This document shows positions 7,417 through 16,017 of a stretch of DNA of 64,000 nucleotides, piece after piece; the first letter of the stretch is position 1, and each line of letters begins with the position of its first letter. Position numbers and translations under genes: made by a program. The stretch is taken from positions 1 through 64,000 of the forward strand of contig MGTX01000031.1 of NCBI GenBank assembly GCA_001799675.1, read 5' to 3'. The DNA is from Elusimicrobia bacterium GWA2_66_18 (lineage in GTDB: Bacteria > Elusimicrobiota > Elusimicrobia > UBA1565 > UBA9628). Below the pieces are notes generated by a model. The model was not told the DNA's origin. It made no database searches and saw only the letters and a list, made by a program, of their open reading frames with translations.

Positions 7417-9450
7417 ATGAGAACAGCCTCCCGGATGATGCGTGCCCTCGCCGCCTTCCTCGCCTTCGCGCTGGTCCACGTTTCGTTCGGATCCCAGGCC
7501 TGGGCCCAGGTCATCGGCGCGGTCAACGCCCCCGTCGGAGGCTCCGCCGTTGCGCCGGTTCATCCTTTTTCGTCCCCGGTCACCCCGGTCAATGCCGTCT
7601 CTGCGTCTCTCTCGAACGCCGGTCCCGCCGGGAGCTTCTTGGCCGCCTCGCTGCCCCCGGCCGCATTCCCGCATCCGTCCGCCGTCAGCGCCGCCGCCAG
7701 CGCCGCCGTCACGCCGGGCGCGCTCGTCGCGCGGCCCTCCGCCGTTGCCGCGGTCCCGGGAAAGGTTTCCGAGACCGGTCCCGTCACGCTCCAGGCCGGC
7801 CCCCGCACCGGCCGCATCGCGGGCAAAACCGCGGCGGTCATCGCCGGCGTGCGCGCCTTCTTCGGCGGCAAGACCGTCGAGAACGTTCCCGCAGCCGAGG
7901 GCGCCGTCGCCCTCGACGCCCCTCTCTCCGCGGCGCACGCCTTGGGTCTCACGCCGACCGCGGACGACGGCGCGCTTGACGCGCGGTCCGACGGCGGCAA
8001 GAACGAACCGCCGGTCCCGCCGACCGCCCCCGACGCCGGCGGCGCGAACAAGGGCTGGTTCGGCCTCGGCCGCGCGGCCGTGTTCTTCATCGGCGCTCTC
8101 GTCGTCGGGCAGATCGGCGTCGAGGCGCTGGGCTCGGCGATGCCGGCGCTGGTCCAGAAGACCTTCGGCGATTTCACCGTCGTCGCGCAGCTCGGCATCT
8201 TCTTCTCGATCGCGAGCATCATCGGCCGCCAGCTCGGGCCTCTGGCCGTGACGAAGTGGGGCCTGCGCAAGACCTATCTCCTGGGCACCGCCACCCGCAT
8301 CGTCTCGATCTCCGCGCTCTGCTTCCTGCTCGCGACGGGCCACATGACCTTGCCCCTGATGATGGCGTTCTACTGCATGAACGGCCTCATCGGCGGCGTC
8401 ACCATGACCGCCGAGACGAGCATCCCGCCCGCGCTGATGGGCAGCAACCAGGCCAAGATCGAGAAGTTCTGGACCTGGGAGCAGACCTTGCTCGAAATCA
8501 TCGGCGTCGCGGGCCCGATCGTCACGGGCGCCGTCGTGACCAGCATGGGCTTCCTGCCCGCGCTGCTCGCCTTCCCGGCCGCCTTCGCGATCGCGCTGGC
8601 GATCTTGTTCTTCACCTTGCGCATCCCGCAGAAGGTCGAGGCGATGCGCCTCGCCGATCTCAAGAACAAGAAAAACGACCCCCAGGGCGTCAACGGGGTC
8701 AGAGGAGCGTTCGGTCAGTTTTTCCACCGCGTCGCGGCGGGCGCCAAGCTCGTCTGGCGCAACCCTCTCCTGCGCACGAGCTTCCTCGCCTATACGGTGT
8801 ATATGATGCTCAACCCGTTCCTCTACTCGATGATCGCCCCGGCCTATGGCATCCTCCTCGTCGGCGCCGACCACATGGCCTCGGTGTACGGCCTGCTCAC
8901 CGGCCTGTACAGCTTCGGCGGCCTGCTCGGCGGCTTCCTGATGATCCGCGAGCAGAAGAAGCTCCACGAGGCGAAAAAGAAAGGGATGTCGGACGCCGAG
9001 GAGTCCGAAGCCCTGCGCCGGTCCATGCTTAAGTGGATGAAGTGGGGCGCCGCGGGCCTGCTCTCGATCCTGACGCTCGCGGTCCCGATCTCTCCGCTCG
9101 GGGCCCTCCTGCACCTTCCCGGCTTCCTGTCATGGGCCGGCGCGCTGACCTTGCCCGCCGTCGCGCTGATCCCGTTCGGCGTGGCCCAGGTCATCGCGAC
9201 GGTCAAGCTGCGCTCCTACTTCCAGGCGAAGGTTCCCGAGGGCCGCATGCCAGAGGCGATGGGCTTCTTCGGCTCGGCGTCGCTCGCGGTCAGCACGCTC
9301 GGCCTGCTCGCGCTTAAGTATCTGTTCAAGAACGTGGGCGGCTCCACCCCGTTTATGATCATCGCCGCGCTCATGATCCCGCTCGGCGTGTACTACCTCT
9401 ACCTGACGCGCGGCCTGTCCAAGGTCAGCGCGCCGCCCGCTGGGAACTAG
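7417..9450 (+). CDS. Major facilitator superfamily transporter with signal peptide and long Ala/Pro-rich N-terminus
   Basis: The 677-residue protein starts with a signal-like stretch (MMRALAAFLAFALVHVSFG...AQA, residues 7-31) and about 180 residues very rich in Ala, Pro, Val and Ser. From residue about 218 it has a typical 12-helix MFS core, beginning AAVFFIGALVVGQIGVEALG. The loop after helix 2 (ITKWGLRKTYLLGT type, here VTKWGLRKTYLLGTATR) fits the MFS motif A region. A long cytoplasmic loop (about 415-440 and 505-530) is charged. Its substrate cannot be inferred. Ordinary MFS carriers are about 400-450 residues, so the extra N-terminal 200 residues are unusual, and similar tracts occur in the metallopeptidase at 13.3 kb and the NadD-like protein at 46.4 kb. 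Transcription probably starts at the ATG. Confidence 0.85.
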   Translation: MRTASRMMRALAAFLAFALVHVSFGSQAWAQVIGAVNAPVGGSAVAPVHPFSSPVTPVNAVSASLSNAGPAGSFLAASLPPAAFPHPSAVSAAASAAVTPGALVARPSAVAAVPGKVSETGPVTLQAGPRTGRIAGKTAAVIAGVRAFFGGKTVENVPAAEGAVALDAPLSAAHALGLTPTADDGALDARSDGGKNEPPVPPTAPDAGGANKGWFGLGRAAVFFIGALVVGQIGVEALGSAMPALVQKTFGDFTVVAQLGIFFSIASIIGRQLGPLAVTKWGLRKTYLLGTATRIVSISALCFLLATGHMTLPLMMAFYCMNGLIGGVTMTAETSIPPALMGSNQAKIEKFWTWEQTLLEIIGVAGPIVTGAVVTSMGFLPALLAFPAAFAIALAILFFTLRIPQKVEAMRLADLKNKKNDPQGVNGVRGAFGQFFHRVAAGAKLVWRNPLLRTSFLAYTVYMMLNPFLYSMIAPAYGILLVGADHMASVYGLLTGLYSFGGLLGGFLMIREQKKLHEAKKKGMSDAEESEALRRSMLKWMKWGAAGLLSILTLAVPISPLGALLHLPGFLSWAGALTLPAVALIPFGVAQVIATVKLRSYFQAKVPEGRMPEAMGFFGSASLAVSTLGLLALKYLFKNVGGSTPFMIIAALMIPLGVYYLYLTRGLSKVSAPPAGN

Positions 9451-9470
9451 AGCTTACGCCGGTCGAAGCC

Positions 9471-10667
9471 ATGGAGAGGGCGGCCCGCCGGGTCTTCACG
9501 GTCAGCGAGGTCAACTCCCAGGTCCACGACCTCCTGGAAGCCTCCTTCCCCGAACTTTGGGTCGAAGGCGAGGTGTCGAACTGCAAGACCTATCCCTCCG
9601 GCCATACGTACCTGTCCCTCAAGGATGAGAAATCCCAGGTGCGCGCCGTCCTCTTCAAGGGCGCTTCGTTTTCCCTCCAGTTCAAGCTCCAGGACGGCCT
9701 GAAGGTCCTGGCCCGCTGCCGCGTCACGTCCTATGAATCCCGCGGGGAGCTCCAACTGATCGTCTCCGCCGTCGAGCCGCGCGAGAAGGGCGCGCTTCAG
9801 TTGGCGCTGGAACAGCTCAAAGTCAAGCTCCGCGCGGAGGGACTCTTCGACGAGTCGCGCAAGAAGCCCCTGCCCCCGTATCCCAGGGCCGTGGGCGTGG
9901 TGACCTCGGGCTCGGGCGCGGCCGTGCGCGACATCATCAACGTCCTCTCCCGCCGCTGGCCGGGCCTCGAGATCCGCGTCTGGCCCGTGCGCGTGCAGGG
10001 TCCGGGCGCGTCCGCCGAGATCGCGCAGGCCGTGCGCGACTTCAACGCCCTGGCCCCCGACACCGAGGTGCTCCTCGTCGGGCGCGGCGGCGGCTCCATC
10101 GAGGACCTATGGGCCTTCAACGAGGAGCCGGTCGCCCGCGCCATCTCCGAGTCGCTGATCCCGGTCGTCTCCTGCGTGGGCCACGAGACGGACTGGACCA
10201 TCGCCGACTTCACGGCCGACCTGCGCGCCCCCACCCCGTCGGCGGCGGCGGAGCTCGTCGTCCCGGAGAAAGCGGCGGTCGCCGAGCGAATCGCGGAGCT
10301 CGAGGGCGCCATGCTCCAGGGCCTGCGCGACCGCATCGAGGCTCTCGAGCGGCGGCTGGCGTACGCGGCCGGCCATCCCTTCCTTCAGGACCCGCGGCGA
10401 CTCTGGGAGCAGCGCGTCCAGCGCGTCGACGAGTTGGCGGCCCGCCTGCCCGAGGCCATGCGGCTCGCCGTCGAGCGCCTGGCAATGCGACTGCGCGTGT
10501 CGGCCGGCAAGCTCGACGCCATCAGCCCGCTCCAGGTCCTGGGACGCGGCTACGCGATCGCCTTGAGCCGCGGGAAGGCCCTGACGAGGGCGTCGCAGGT
10601 GAAGAAGGGAGACCCGGTGACGGTGCGTCTCCATGAGGGTTCGATCGATTGCGAGGTGGCGAAATGA
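9471..10667 (+). CDS. xseA: Exodeoxyribonuclease VII large subunit
   Basis: The 398-residue protein has the XseA layout: an N-terminal OB-fold (FTVSEVNSQVHDLLEASFPELWVEGEVSN, then GHTYLSLKDEKSQVRAVLF) and the catalytic domain with RKKPLPPYPRAVGVVTSGSGAAVRDI, GRGGGSIEDLWAFNEE and GHETDWTIADFTADLRAPTPSAAAEL. A helical segment (245-350) follows, then a C-terminal ...LGRGYAIALSRGKALT motif. With XseB it degrades single-stranded DNA from both ends and acts in repair. The stop codon overlaps the xseB start in an ATGA, the usual coupled pair. It follows the MFS gene by 20 bp. Confidence 0.97.
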   Translation: MERAARRVFTVSEVNSQVHDLLEASFPELWVEGEVSNCKTYPSGHTYLSLKDEKSQVRAVLFKGASFSLQFKLQDGLKVLARCRVTSYESRGELQLIVSAVEPREKGALQLALEQLKVKLRAEGLFDESRKKPLPPYPRAVGVVTSGSGAAVRDIINVLSRRWPGLEIRVWPVRVQGPGASAEIAQAVRDFNALAPDTEVLLVGRGGGSIEDLWAFNEEPVARAISESLIPVVSCVGHETDWTIADFTADLRAPTPSAAAELVVPEKAAVAERIAELEGAMLQGLRDRIEALERRLAYAAGHPFLQDPRRLWEQRVQRVDELAARLPEAMRLAVERLAMRLRVSAGKLDAISPLQVLGRGYAIALSRGKALTRASQVKKGDPVTVRLHEGSIDCEVAK

Positions 10668-10903
10668 GCAAGGTCAAGACGGAGAGTTTCGAGGATTGCC
10701 TGCGGTCCCTCGAGGAACTGGTCAGAGAACTCGAGGCGGGAGACAAGGGCCTGGAGGACTCGCTGGCGCTCTTCGAGAAGGGCGTGGCCCTGGCCAAGGA
10801 TCTTTCCCGGCGCCTGGAAGAGGCCAAGACGAAGGTCGAGGCTCTCTCCAAGGACGGCGGCAAGCTCGTCAAGAAGCCCTTCGCCGCCCTAGACGAAGAG
10901 TGA
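10664..10903 (+). CDS. xseB: Exodeoxyribonuclease VII small subunit
   Basis: The 79-residue helical protein has the XseB signature: SFEDCLRSLEELVRELEAGDKGLEDSLALFEKGVALAK, followed by a second helix with LEEAKTKVEAL. Small subunits wrap around the large subunit's helical arm and are needed for exonuclease VII activity. The ATG at 10664 is inside the XseA stop (ATGA), so translation is probably coupled. An ATG five codons upstream would extend into xseA and is less likely. Length is typical of the family. Confidence 0.95.
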   Translation: MSKVKTESFEDCLRSLEELVRELEAGDKGLEDSLALFEKGVALAKDLSRRLEEAKTKVEALSKDGGKLVKKPFAALDEE

Positions 10904-10931
10904 ACGCCGCGCCCGGGACCCGGCGGCCGGA

Positions 10932-12152
10932 TCAAGGGAACCGCGCATCAGGCGCGTGTCGAGCCTGGTTTTTCAGCCAGGCGACGGTCTCGACGTGGTC
11001 GGTGTGGGGGAATAGGTCCACGGCGACGAGACGCTCCACGCGGTAGCGGGGCGAGAGGACCTTGAGGTCTCGGGCCAAGGCCTCGGGGTTGCAGGAGACG
11101 TAGAAGAGGGCGGGCGGGGGCGTCTCAATCAATGCCCGAAGGGCGCCGGCGTGGAGTCCCGCGCGGGGCGGGTCGATGACGGCGGCCTCGGGCTGCATGT
11201 CGAGCAGGGCGGGCAGGAGGAACTCCACGGTCCCGCCGTAGAATTCACAATTCTCCAAGCCGTTGAGCGCGGCGTTCACCGTGGCGTCTTGGACGGCCGA
11301 CCGGTTCGACTCGACCCCCACGACCTTTCGCGCCGCGCCCGCCAGGGACAGGGCGATGCCGCCGCCGCCGCAGTAGAGGTCGAGCACGCTCTTCGCCTGG
11401 AGCTCCCGGGTCCACGCCCTCAAGAGGCCGTAAAGGGCTTCCGTGCCCGTCGTGTTGGTCTGGAAGAACGATTGCGGGGAGATCCGGTAATCGAGCGCGC
11501 CGTCGGAAAATCTCAACGTCTCCGTGACATGGCCCGGACCGGTCAGGACCTCCAGCGTGTCGGAAACCGCCGTATCCGAGACCTTGGCGTTGCGGCCGAT
11601 GAGGATCGTCGTGGCGGGATAAGCGCCAAGAACGGCGTCGACGAACGATCGTCGGGGAATTTCGCCGGCAGTCGTGACGAGCAGAACCATCCTTTCGGGG
11701 CGATTTTTCGCTTCCCGCAAAACCAGGTGGCGCAATTGCCCTTCCTTTTTATGCGAGTTATACGGCGGGACTTTCTCATCCTCGGCCCAGGCGCGCACGG
11801 CGGCCAGGAGCGGGGCGGCTTCAGGGCTGGGCAGATGACATTCCGATAAATCGAGGATCTCGTACCAGCGGCCTTTGGGCTTCATGCCGAGCTTCAGCCA
11901 TTGACCGGCCGCTGGAGGGTACACGTCGCCGAAGCTGAACTCCATCTTGTTGCGGTAGTTCCATATCCGCGGCGCGCCGAGAATGCCCAGCGGCGGGAGT
12001 CCTTCGATGCCGGCGAGGGCGGCCGCGACCTTTCCCTTCTTAAAGGCCAACTGATCTTCGTAAGGGCGGTCCTGCAGGGAACAGCCGCCGCAGGCCCCGA
12101 AATGGCGGCAGCGGATGGAAGACTCAGTTGGCGAACTTGAAGTGGCAGACAT
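10932..12152 (-). CDS. TrmA/RlmD-family RNA (uracil-5-)-methyltransferase
   Basis: From ATG at 12152 the protein has 406 residues. It begins with the iron-sulfur cysteine set CRHFGACGGC (C15, C21, C24) plus a later Cys in LSECHLP. It then shows NYRNKMEFSFG, the QSFFQTN motif, SAM-binding VLDLYCGGGGIAL, the uracil-site DPPRAGLH and the catalytic Cys loop YVSCNPEALARD. Enzymes of this family methylate C5 of uridines in rRNA or tRNA using SAM. The N-terminal TRAM domain common in RlmD-type enzymes is missing, so the exact target site cannot be assigned. The start overlaps ychF by 29 bp, and reading further upstream gives only an Arg-rich out-of-family extension. Confidence 0.9.
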   Translation of the reverse strand: MSATSSSPTESSIRCRHFGACGGCSLQDRPYEDQLAFKKGKVAAALAGIEGLPPLGILGAPRIWNYRNKMEFSFGDVYPPAAGQWLKLGMKPKGRWYEILDLSECHLPSPEAAPLLAAVRAWAEDEKVPPYNSHKKEGQLRHLVLREAKNRPERMVLLVTTAGEIPRRSFVDAVLGAYPATTILIGRNAKVSDTAVSDTLEVLTGPGHVTETLRFSDGALDYRISPQSFFQTNTTGTEALYGLLRAWTRELQAKSVLDLYCGGGGIALSLAGAARKVVGVESNRSAVQDATVNAALNGLENCEFYGGTVEFLLPALLDMQPEAAVIDPPRAGLHAGALRALIETPPPALFYVSCNPEALARDLKVLSPRYRVERLVAVDLFPHTDHVETVAWLKNQARHAPDARFP

Positions 12153-13194
12153 CGCCGTCTTGGACCGTGTAGTCCTTGCCCTCGGAGCGGATGAGGCCCT
12201 TCTCGCGCAGCGCCGCCTCCGAGCCGTATTTGTCGATATCCTCGAAAGAATACACATCGGCCTTGATGAAGCCTTTTTCGAAGTCCGTATGGATGACGCC
12301 CGCAGCCTGGGGGGCCTTGGCGCCGACCGGGATGGTCCAGGCCCGGACCTCGATCTCGCCGCAGGTGAAGTAAGAGCGGAGCCCGAGGGTCTGGTAGGCG
12401 GCCACGATGACCTTCTCGAGACCGCTCGTCTCCATGCCCAGGTCCTTCATGAACATCTCGCGGTCCTCGCCGGACAACTGGGCGATCTCGCTCTCTAGCT
12501 TGCCGCAGATCACGACGGACGGCGAGCCGCGGGATTCGGCATGGGCCTTAAAATCGGCGATCACGGCCGGGTCCGGGGTCTCGTCGGTGTTCCCGACATA
12601 GAGCACGGGCTTGGCGGTCAGGAGGAAGAAATCCTTGAGGACCTTGGGGTCCAGGCCCAGGGCGCGCGCGGGTTTGCCCGCCTCCAGGCCGTTCTTCAGC
12701 GCGTCGAGGACGACGAGCGCCTCGCGCGCGGCCTTGTCGCCGGATTTCGCCTTGCCCGAGACCTTGTCATACTGCTTGGCGAGGCTGTCGAGGTCGGCCA
12801 GCATCAGCTCGGTCTCGATGACTTCGATATCTCTTTGATGATCGACCCCGCCCATGGTATGAACGACCTCGGGGTCTTTGAACAATCGCACCATGTGGAG
12901 AACGGCGTCGACTTCCCGGATATTGGCCAGGAACTTGTTCCCCAGGCCCTCTCCCTGGGCCGCGCCTTTGACGAGGCCGGCGATGTCGACGAAGCGGCAG
13001 GAAGCGGGGATGGTCTTCTTCGGCCTGGCGAGCTGCGTCAAGCGGCCAAGACGCGGGTCCGGCACGGCGACGACTCCCACGTTGGGCTCGATCGTCGTGA
13101 AGGGATAATTCGACGCGGCGGCATTGCCGGACGTCAAAGCGTTGAATATGGTGGATTTGCCGACGTTGGGAAGCCCGACGATGCCGATTTCCAT
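12124..13194 (-). CDS. ychF: Redox-regulated ATPase/GTPase YchF (Obg family)
   Basis: Starting at [15 protein letters not shown], the 356-residue protein shows the YchF-type P-loop G1 GLPNVGKST, switch-region [33 protein letters not shown] (G3), the NxxE in place of NKxD (here VGNTDE) that gives YchF ATP preference, and the C-terminal TGS-like domain with [12 protein letters not shown] and [13 protein letters not shown]. YchF associates with ribosomes and is implicated in stress responses. ATGs 12 nt further up are in frame, but family alignments start at MEIGIVG. A GATAAT/TAATAT sequence lies about 10-16 nt upstream, so the mRNA leader must be very short. Confidence 0.95.
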   Translation of the reverse strand: MEIGIVGLPNVGKSTIFNALTSGNAAASNYPFTTIEPNVGVVAVPDPRLGRLTQLARPKKTIPASCRFVDIAGLVKGAAQGEGLGNKFLANIREVDAVLHMVRLFKDPEVVHTMGGVDHQRDIEVIETELMLADLDSLAKQYDKVSGKAKSGDKAAREALVVLDALKNGLEAGKPARALGLDPKVLKDFFLLTAKPVLYVGNTDETPDPAVIADFKAHAESRGSPSVVICGKLESEIAQLSGEDREMFMKDLGMETSGLEKVIVAAYQTLGLRSYFTCGEIEVRAWTIPVGAKAPQAAGVIHTDFEKGFIKADVYSFEDIDKYGSEAALREKGLIRSEGKDYTVQDGDVCHFKFAN

Positions 13195-13331
13195 GGGGAG
13201 CGGCATATTATCAAATCGGCGCCCGTCCGGTCCGTGGGTCCAAAGTCCTATATTCCAATGGGGCCTCTGCCGCAATCCGTCGGGACCATCGGCCCACGTA
13301 AGATTTAAGGGCGTTTAAGTAGGATGGGCCC

Positions 13332-15932
13332 ATGAACAACTCGCCGAGGCTCACGCCGATTCTCGTCGCCGTCTGCGTCGTTCTCTCCGCCGCCGCCCCG
13401 CGGGCCGCTCTCGCGCAAGCCGCCGTGCGAACCGCCCCCGGCGCGGTCATAACGCCCGTCACTGTCGCCCCCGGCGTTGGCGCCCAGCCGATGATCTCCG
13501 TCACCAAACCCCTCTCCGGCGCTGCGACCCTCGGCGCGTCCCTCTTGCCTCTCTCGGCCCAGATGACCGCCCCGGCGCTCCCGAAGCTCGCCGTGGTCGC
13601 CGCGGAACCCCTCGCGGTGACCGCGGCCGCCGCTCCGGCCTCCGTGAAGATAGGAATCCCCGACGACATCACCAAGCTCGCCGTGGAAGCCGAAGCCTAT
13701 TACCCTGAAACACAGACGACCCTTGCACCGACGAGCCCCGCCGCCTTGCAGGGCAAGGGCCTCGTCGAGCGCATCGCGGACGTGATCCGCGGCCGCGCCG
13801 GCCTTTCCTTCCTCTTCGACTCCTCCCGCGAGAAATCGGCGCCGATCTCCGGCCGGCTGGGTTTCACCGGAGACCTCAAGCCGGTCCGGCTCCCCAACGG
13901 CAGCCGCACGGACGAGCTGCCGACGGTCCCCTCCGCCGACCGCGAGCGCACCGTCTTACTCCAGACCTACGCCCTGCCCGGCTCGCGCGAGGTGGGCGGC
14001 ATCTTCGAGTCCAGCCGCAAGGCGCTCGCCGTCGACCCGGCGAACCTGGACGCGGTCGTGGGCGCCGTCAAGTCCATGGTCGACGCCGATCCGGCCCGCT
14101 ACGGCGTGCCGAGCTCCGAGCTCCGCCTCATCCACGTCAAGAAGTTCGAGGGCGCGGGCGAGCAGGCCGCCGCCATTTTCGCGTACTTCCGCCAGACCCG
14201 CGACAGCCTGATCGTCAACGGCTCACACCTGTCCATCACCATCAAGGTGCTCGACGGCAAGCCGACCGTCGTCGCCCAGACCGGCCAGCTCTTCCCCCAG
14301 ATCGACGTGAACACCGAGACGGTCCTCACCGACGAACAAATCATGGGCCGGATCGCCGCGCGCACGGGCATCCCCCCCGCGGACGTCTCCTCCACCTTCG
14401 AGTTCTATGAGGAAAAGATCCTCTACTCCCGCGGCTCCTGGCGCCACGTGAAGCTCTACGCCGCCGAGAACCTGCCCTTCATGATCGCCGTCGACGTGGT
14501 CACCGGGCTCGTCTTCGTCTATGACAACCGCGCCGGCCTGCGGGACGCGGCCGGCGTCTCCGGCTCGGTCGGCGGCAAGGCCGTGGACAAGGGTCCGATC
14601 ATGGCCGACTCCGTGGTCGGCGAGATCGCCCTGCCGTTTCTCGAGGTCTCGATCGGCGGCAAGTCCTACGTCACCGGCCAGGACGGCCGTTTCACGGCCG
14701 GCTCCGGCTTCGAAGCCGCCCCCGAGGGCCTCGAATTGACGGCCGCGCTGGCCGGCCCCTACGTCAGGATCGCCGACGCGGGCGGCAAGACCCTGTCGGT
14801 CAAGGTCGCGGTCAAGCCGGGCGACAACCGGGTCGTCTTCAACCCGGGCTCCACCGCCGCCGACGAGAACGCGCTGGCCCAGGTCAACGCCTTCGACAAG
14901 GTCAACCGCTCGCTCAACTTCCTGCGCGAGCGCAAGCTGACCAACGACCGCATGGACAAGCGGCAGCTCACCGTGCGCACCAACATCGTCGACGACTGCA
15001 ACGCCTACTACACGCCGGGACGCCCGAGCCTCAACTTCTTCCGCTCGAGCGAGCGCTGCGTGAACACCGCCTACGACACCGTGGCCGAGCACGAGAACGG
15101 CCACTACTGGGACGACATGCTGGGCGGCATCGTCGACGGCGGCCTCTCCGAGGGCTGGGGCGACATCCTCTCGATGTTCCGCCTCGACAACCCCGTCATC
15201 GGCGAACACTTCCTGAAGATCCCCCGCAACGGCGTGGACTACGTGCGCCACGGCGAGAACGCCTACCAGTACAACGAGTACGACGAAGCCCACGACCAGG
15301 GTCAGGCCTGGGGGGGATTCGCCTGGAAGCTGCGCAAGATGCTCATCGAGAAGCTGGGCTACGCGCAGGGCGCGGCCGTCGCCGAGGCCCTCGTCCTGCC
15401 CACGATATTCGCCAAGGCTTCCACCATCCCGGCGGCGATGGCCCAGGTCCTCATCAACGCGATGAAAAACGACGGGACCATACTCCACGAGGCCGAGATC
15501 CGCGCCGCCGCCAAGCTGCACGACGTCGCCCTGCCGGCGAGCCCGTCGGCCGCGGGCTTCGCGGCGAGCCTCGCCGGCCTTTTCACCGCGCCGCTGAGCA
15601 AGATGAGCGTGGCGCCGGCCCATGTCGTCCCGGCGCGGGCCCCGTTCGTCGACGACCACGGCCAAAGTCCCGCCGGGATCTTGGCTGAAGAACCTGCCGC
15701 GCCGAACGCGCGCGCATCGATCCGATTCGTCGCCGGGGCGCTCCTGCGAGGCCGCGTGAAGCGCGAGATCCGGCGCTACATGGACGAGACCGGCCTCCAT
15801 TACGAGCTCCACGAGTACAAGAGTTGGATCGAGAGCGGCTTCCTGCTCATTATCTCGGGGCCCGAGGATCAAGTCCGGGAACACTCGGATAACATCCAGC
15901 GCTGGCTCTTAAGCCTGGAGCACAACCGCTAG
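13332..15932 (+). CDS. Secreted M36/fungalysin-like zinc metallopeptidase with extra C-terminal domain
   Basis: The 866-residue precursor has a signal peptide (residues 1-29, ending AALAQA), an Ala/Val/Pro-rich stretch to about 105, and an FTP-like propeptide (about 180-400; HVKLYAAENLPFMIAVDVVTG). A carboxypeptidase-regulatory-like beta domain (about 430-510) follows. The catalytic unit carries zinc motif HENGH (H587, E588, H591) and third ligand Glu in GLSEGWGD (E607), the thermolysin/fungalysin arrangement. The last 80 residues (from about 787) form a separate alpha/beta segment not expected in the family. It is probably an exported autoactivated protease. The upstream TAGGAT may serve as a -10 at 6 nt or as a weak ribosome site. 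A strong terminator follows. Confidence 0.85.
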   Translation: MNNSPRLTPILVAVCVVLSAAAPRAALAQAAVRTAPGAVITPVTVAPGVGAQPMISVTKPLSGAATLGASLLPLSAQMTAPALPKLAVVAAEPLAVTAAAAPASVKIGIPDDITKLAVEAEAYYPETQTTLAPTSPAALQGKGLVERIADVIRGRAGLSFLFDSSREKSAPISGRLGFTGDLKPVRLPNGSRTDELPTVPSADRERTVLLQTYALPGSREVGGIFESSRKALAVDPANLDAVVGAVKSMVDADPARYGVPSSELRLIHVKKFEGAGEQAAAIFAYFRQTRDSLIVNGSHLSITIKVLDGKPTVVAQTGQLFPQIDVNTETVLTDEQIMGRIAARTGIPPADVSSTFEFYEEKILYSRGSWRHVKLYAAENLPFMIAVDVVTGLVFVYDNRAGLRDAAGVSGSVGGKAVDKGPIMADSVVGEIALPFLEVSIGGKSYVTGQDGRFTAGSGFEAAPEGLELTAALAGPYVRIADAGGKTLSVKVAVKPGDNRVVFNPGSTAADENALAQVNAFDKVNRSLNFLRERKLTNDRMDKRQLTVRTNIVDDCNAYYTPGRPSLNFFRSSERCVNTAYDTVAEHENGHYWDDMLGGIVDGGLSEGWGDILSMFRLDNPVIGEHFLKIPRNGVDYVRHGENAYQYNEYDEAHDQGQAWGGFAWKLRKMLIEKLGYAQGAAVAEALVLPTIFAKASTIPAAMAQVLINAMKNDGTILHEAEIRAAAKLHDVALPASPSAAGFAASLAGLFTAPLSKMSVAPAHVVPARAPFVDDHGQSPAGILAEEPAAPNARASIRFVAGALLRGRVKREIRRYMDETGLHYELHEYKSWIESGFLLIISGPEDQVREHSDNIQRWLLSLEHNR

Positions 15933-15950
15933 TCGACCGCGGGGAATCCG

Positions 15951-15982
15951 GCGGGCGGCCTTCGGGCCGCCCGCTTTTTTTT
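15951..15982 (+). terminator. Intrinsic terminator after the metallopeptidase gene
   Basis: A perfect 10-bp stem (GCGGGCGGCC / GGCCGCCCGC) with a TTCG tetraloop is followed directly by eight T residues, a textbook rho-independent terminator for the gene ending at 15932. Confidence 0.93.
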
Positions 15983-16010
15983 GCGTTTGCTCGGGAAGAA
16001 ATGCCATACT
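15981..16010 (+). promoter_or_regulatory. Promoter before the TraF-like gene (leaderless type)
   Basis: TTGCGT (15981-15986), 18 bp, CATACT (16005-16010), then 7 nt to the ATG at 16018. Both hexamers match the sigma-70 consensus at four of six positions. The predicted transcript start falls on the start codon. Confidence 0.4.
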
Positions 16011-16017
16011 CGCGTGT

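Noticed and set aside
12153..12257. 35-codon N-terminal extension of the TrmA/RlmD-type gene
   Set aside because: The extension lies wholly inside ychF and is Arg/Ala/Ser-rich without family similarity. The ATG at 12152 gives a sensible start before the iron-sulfur cysteines.
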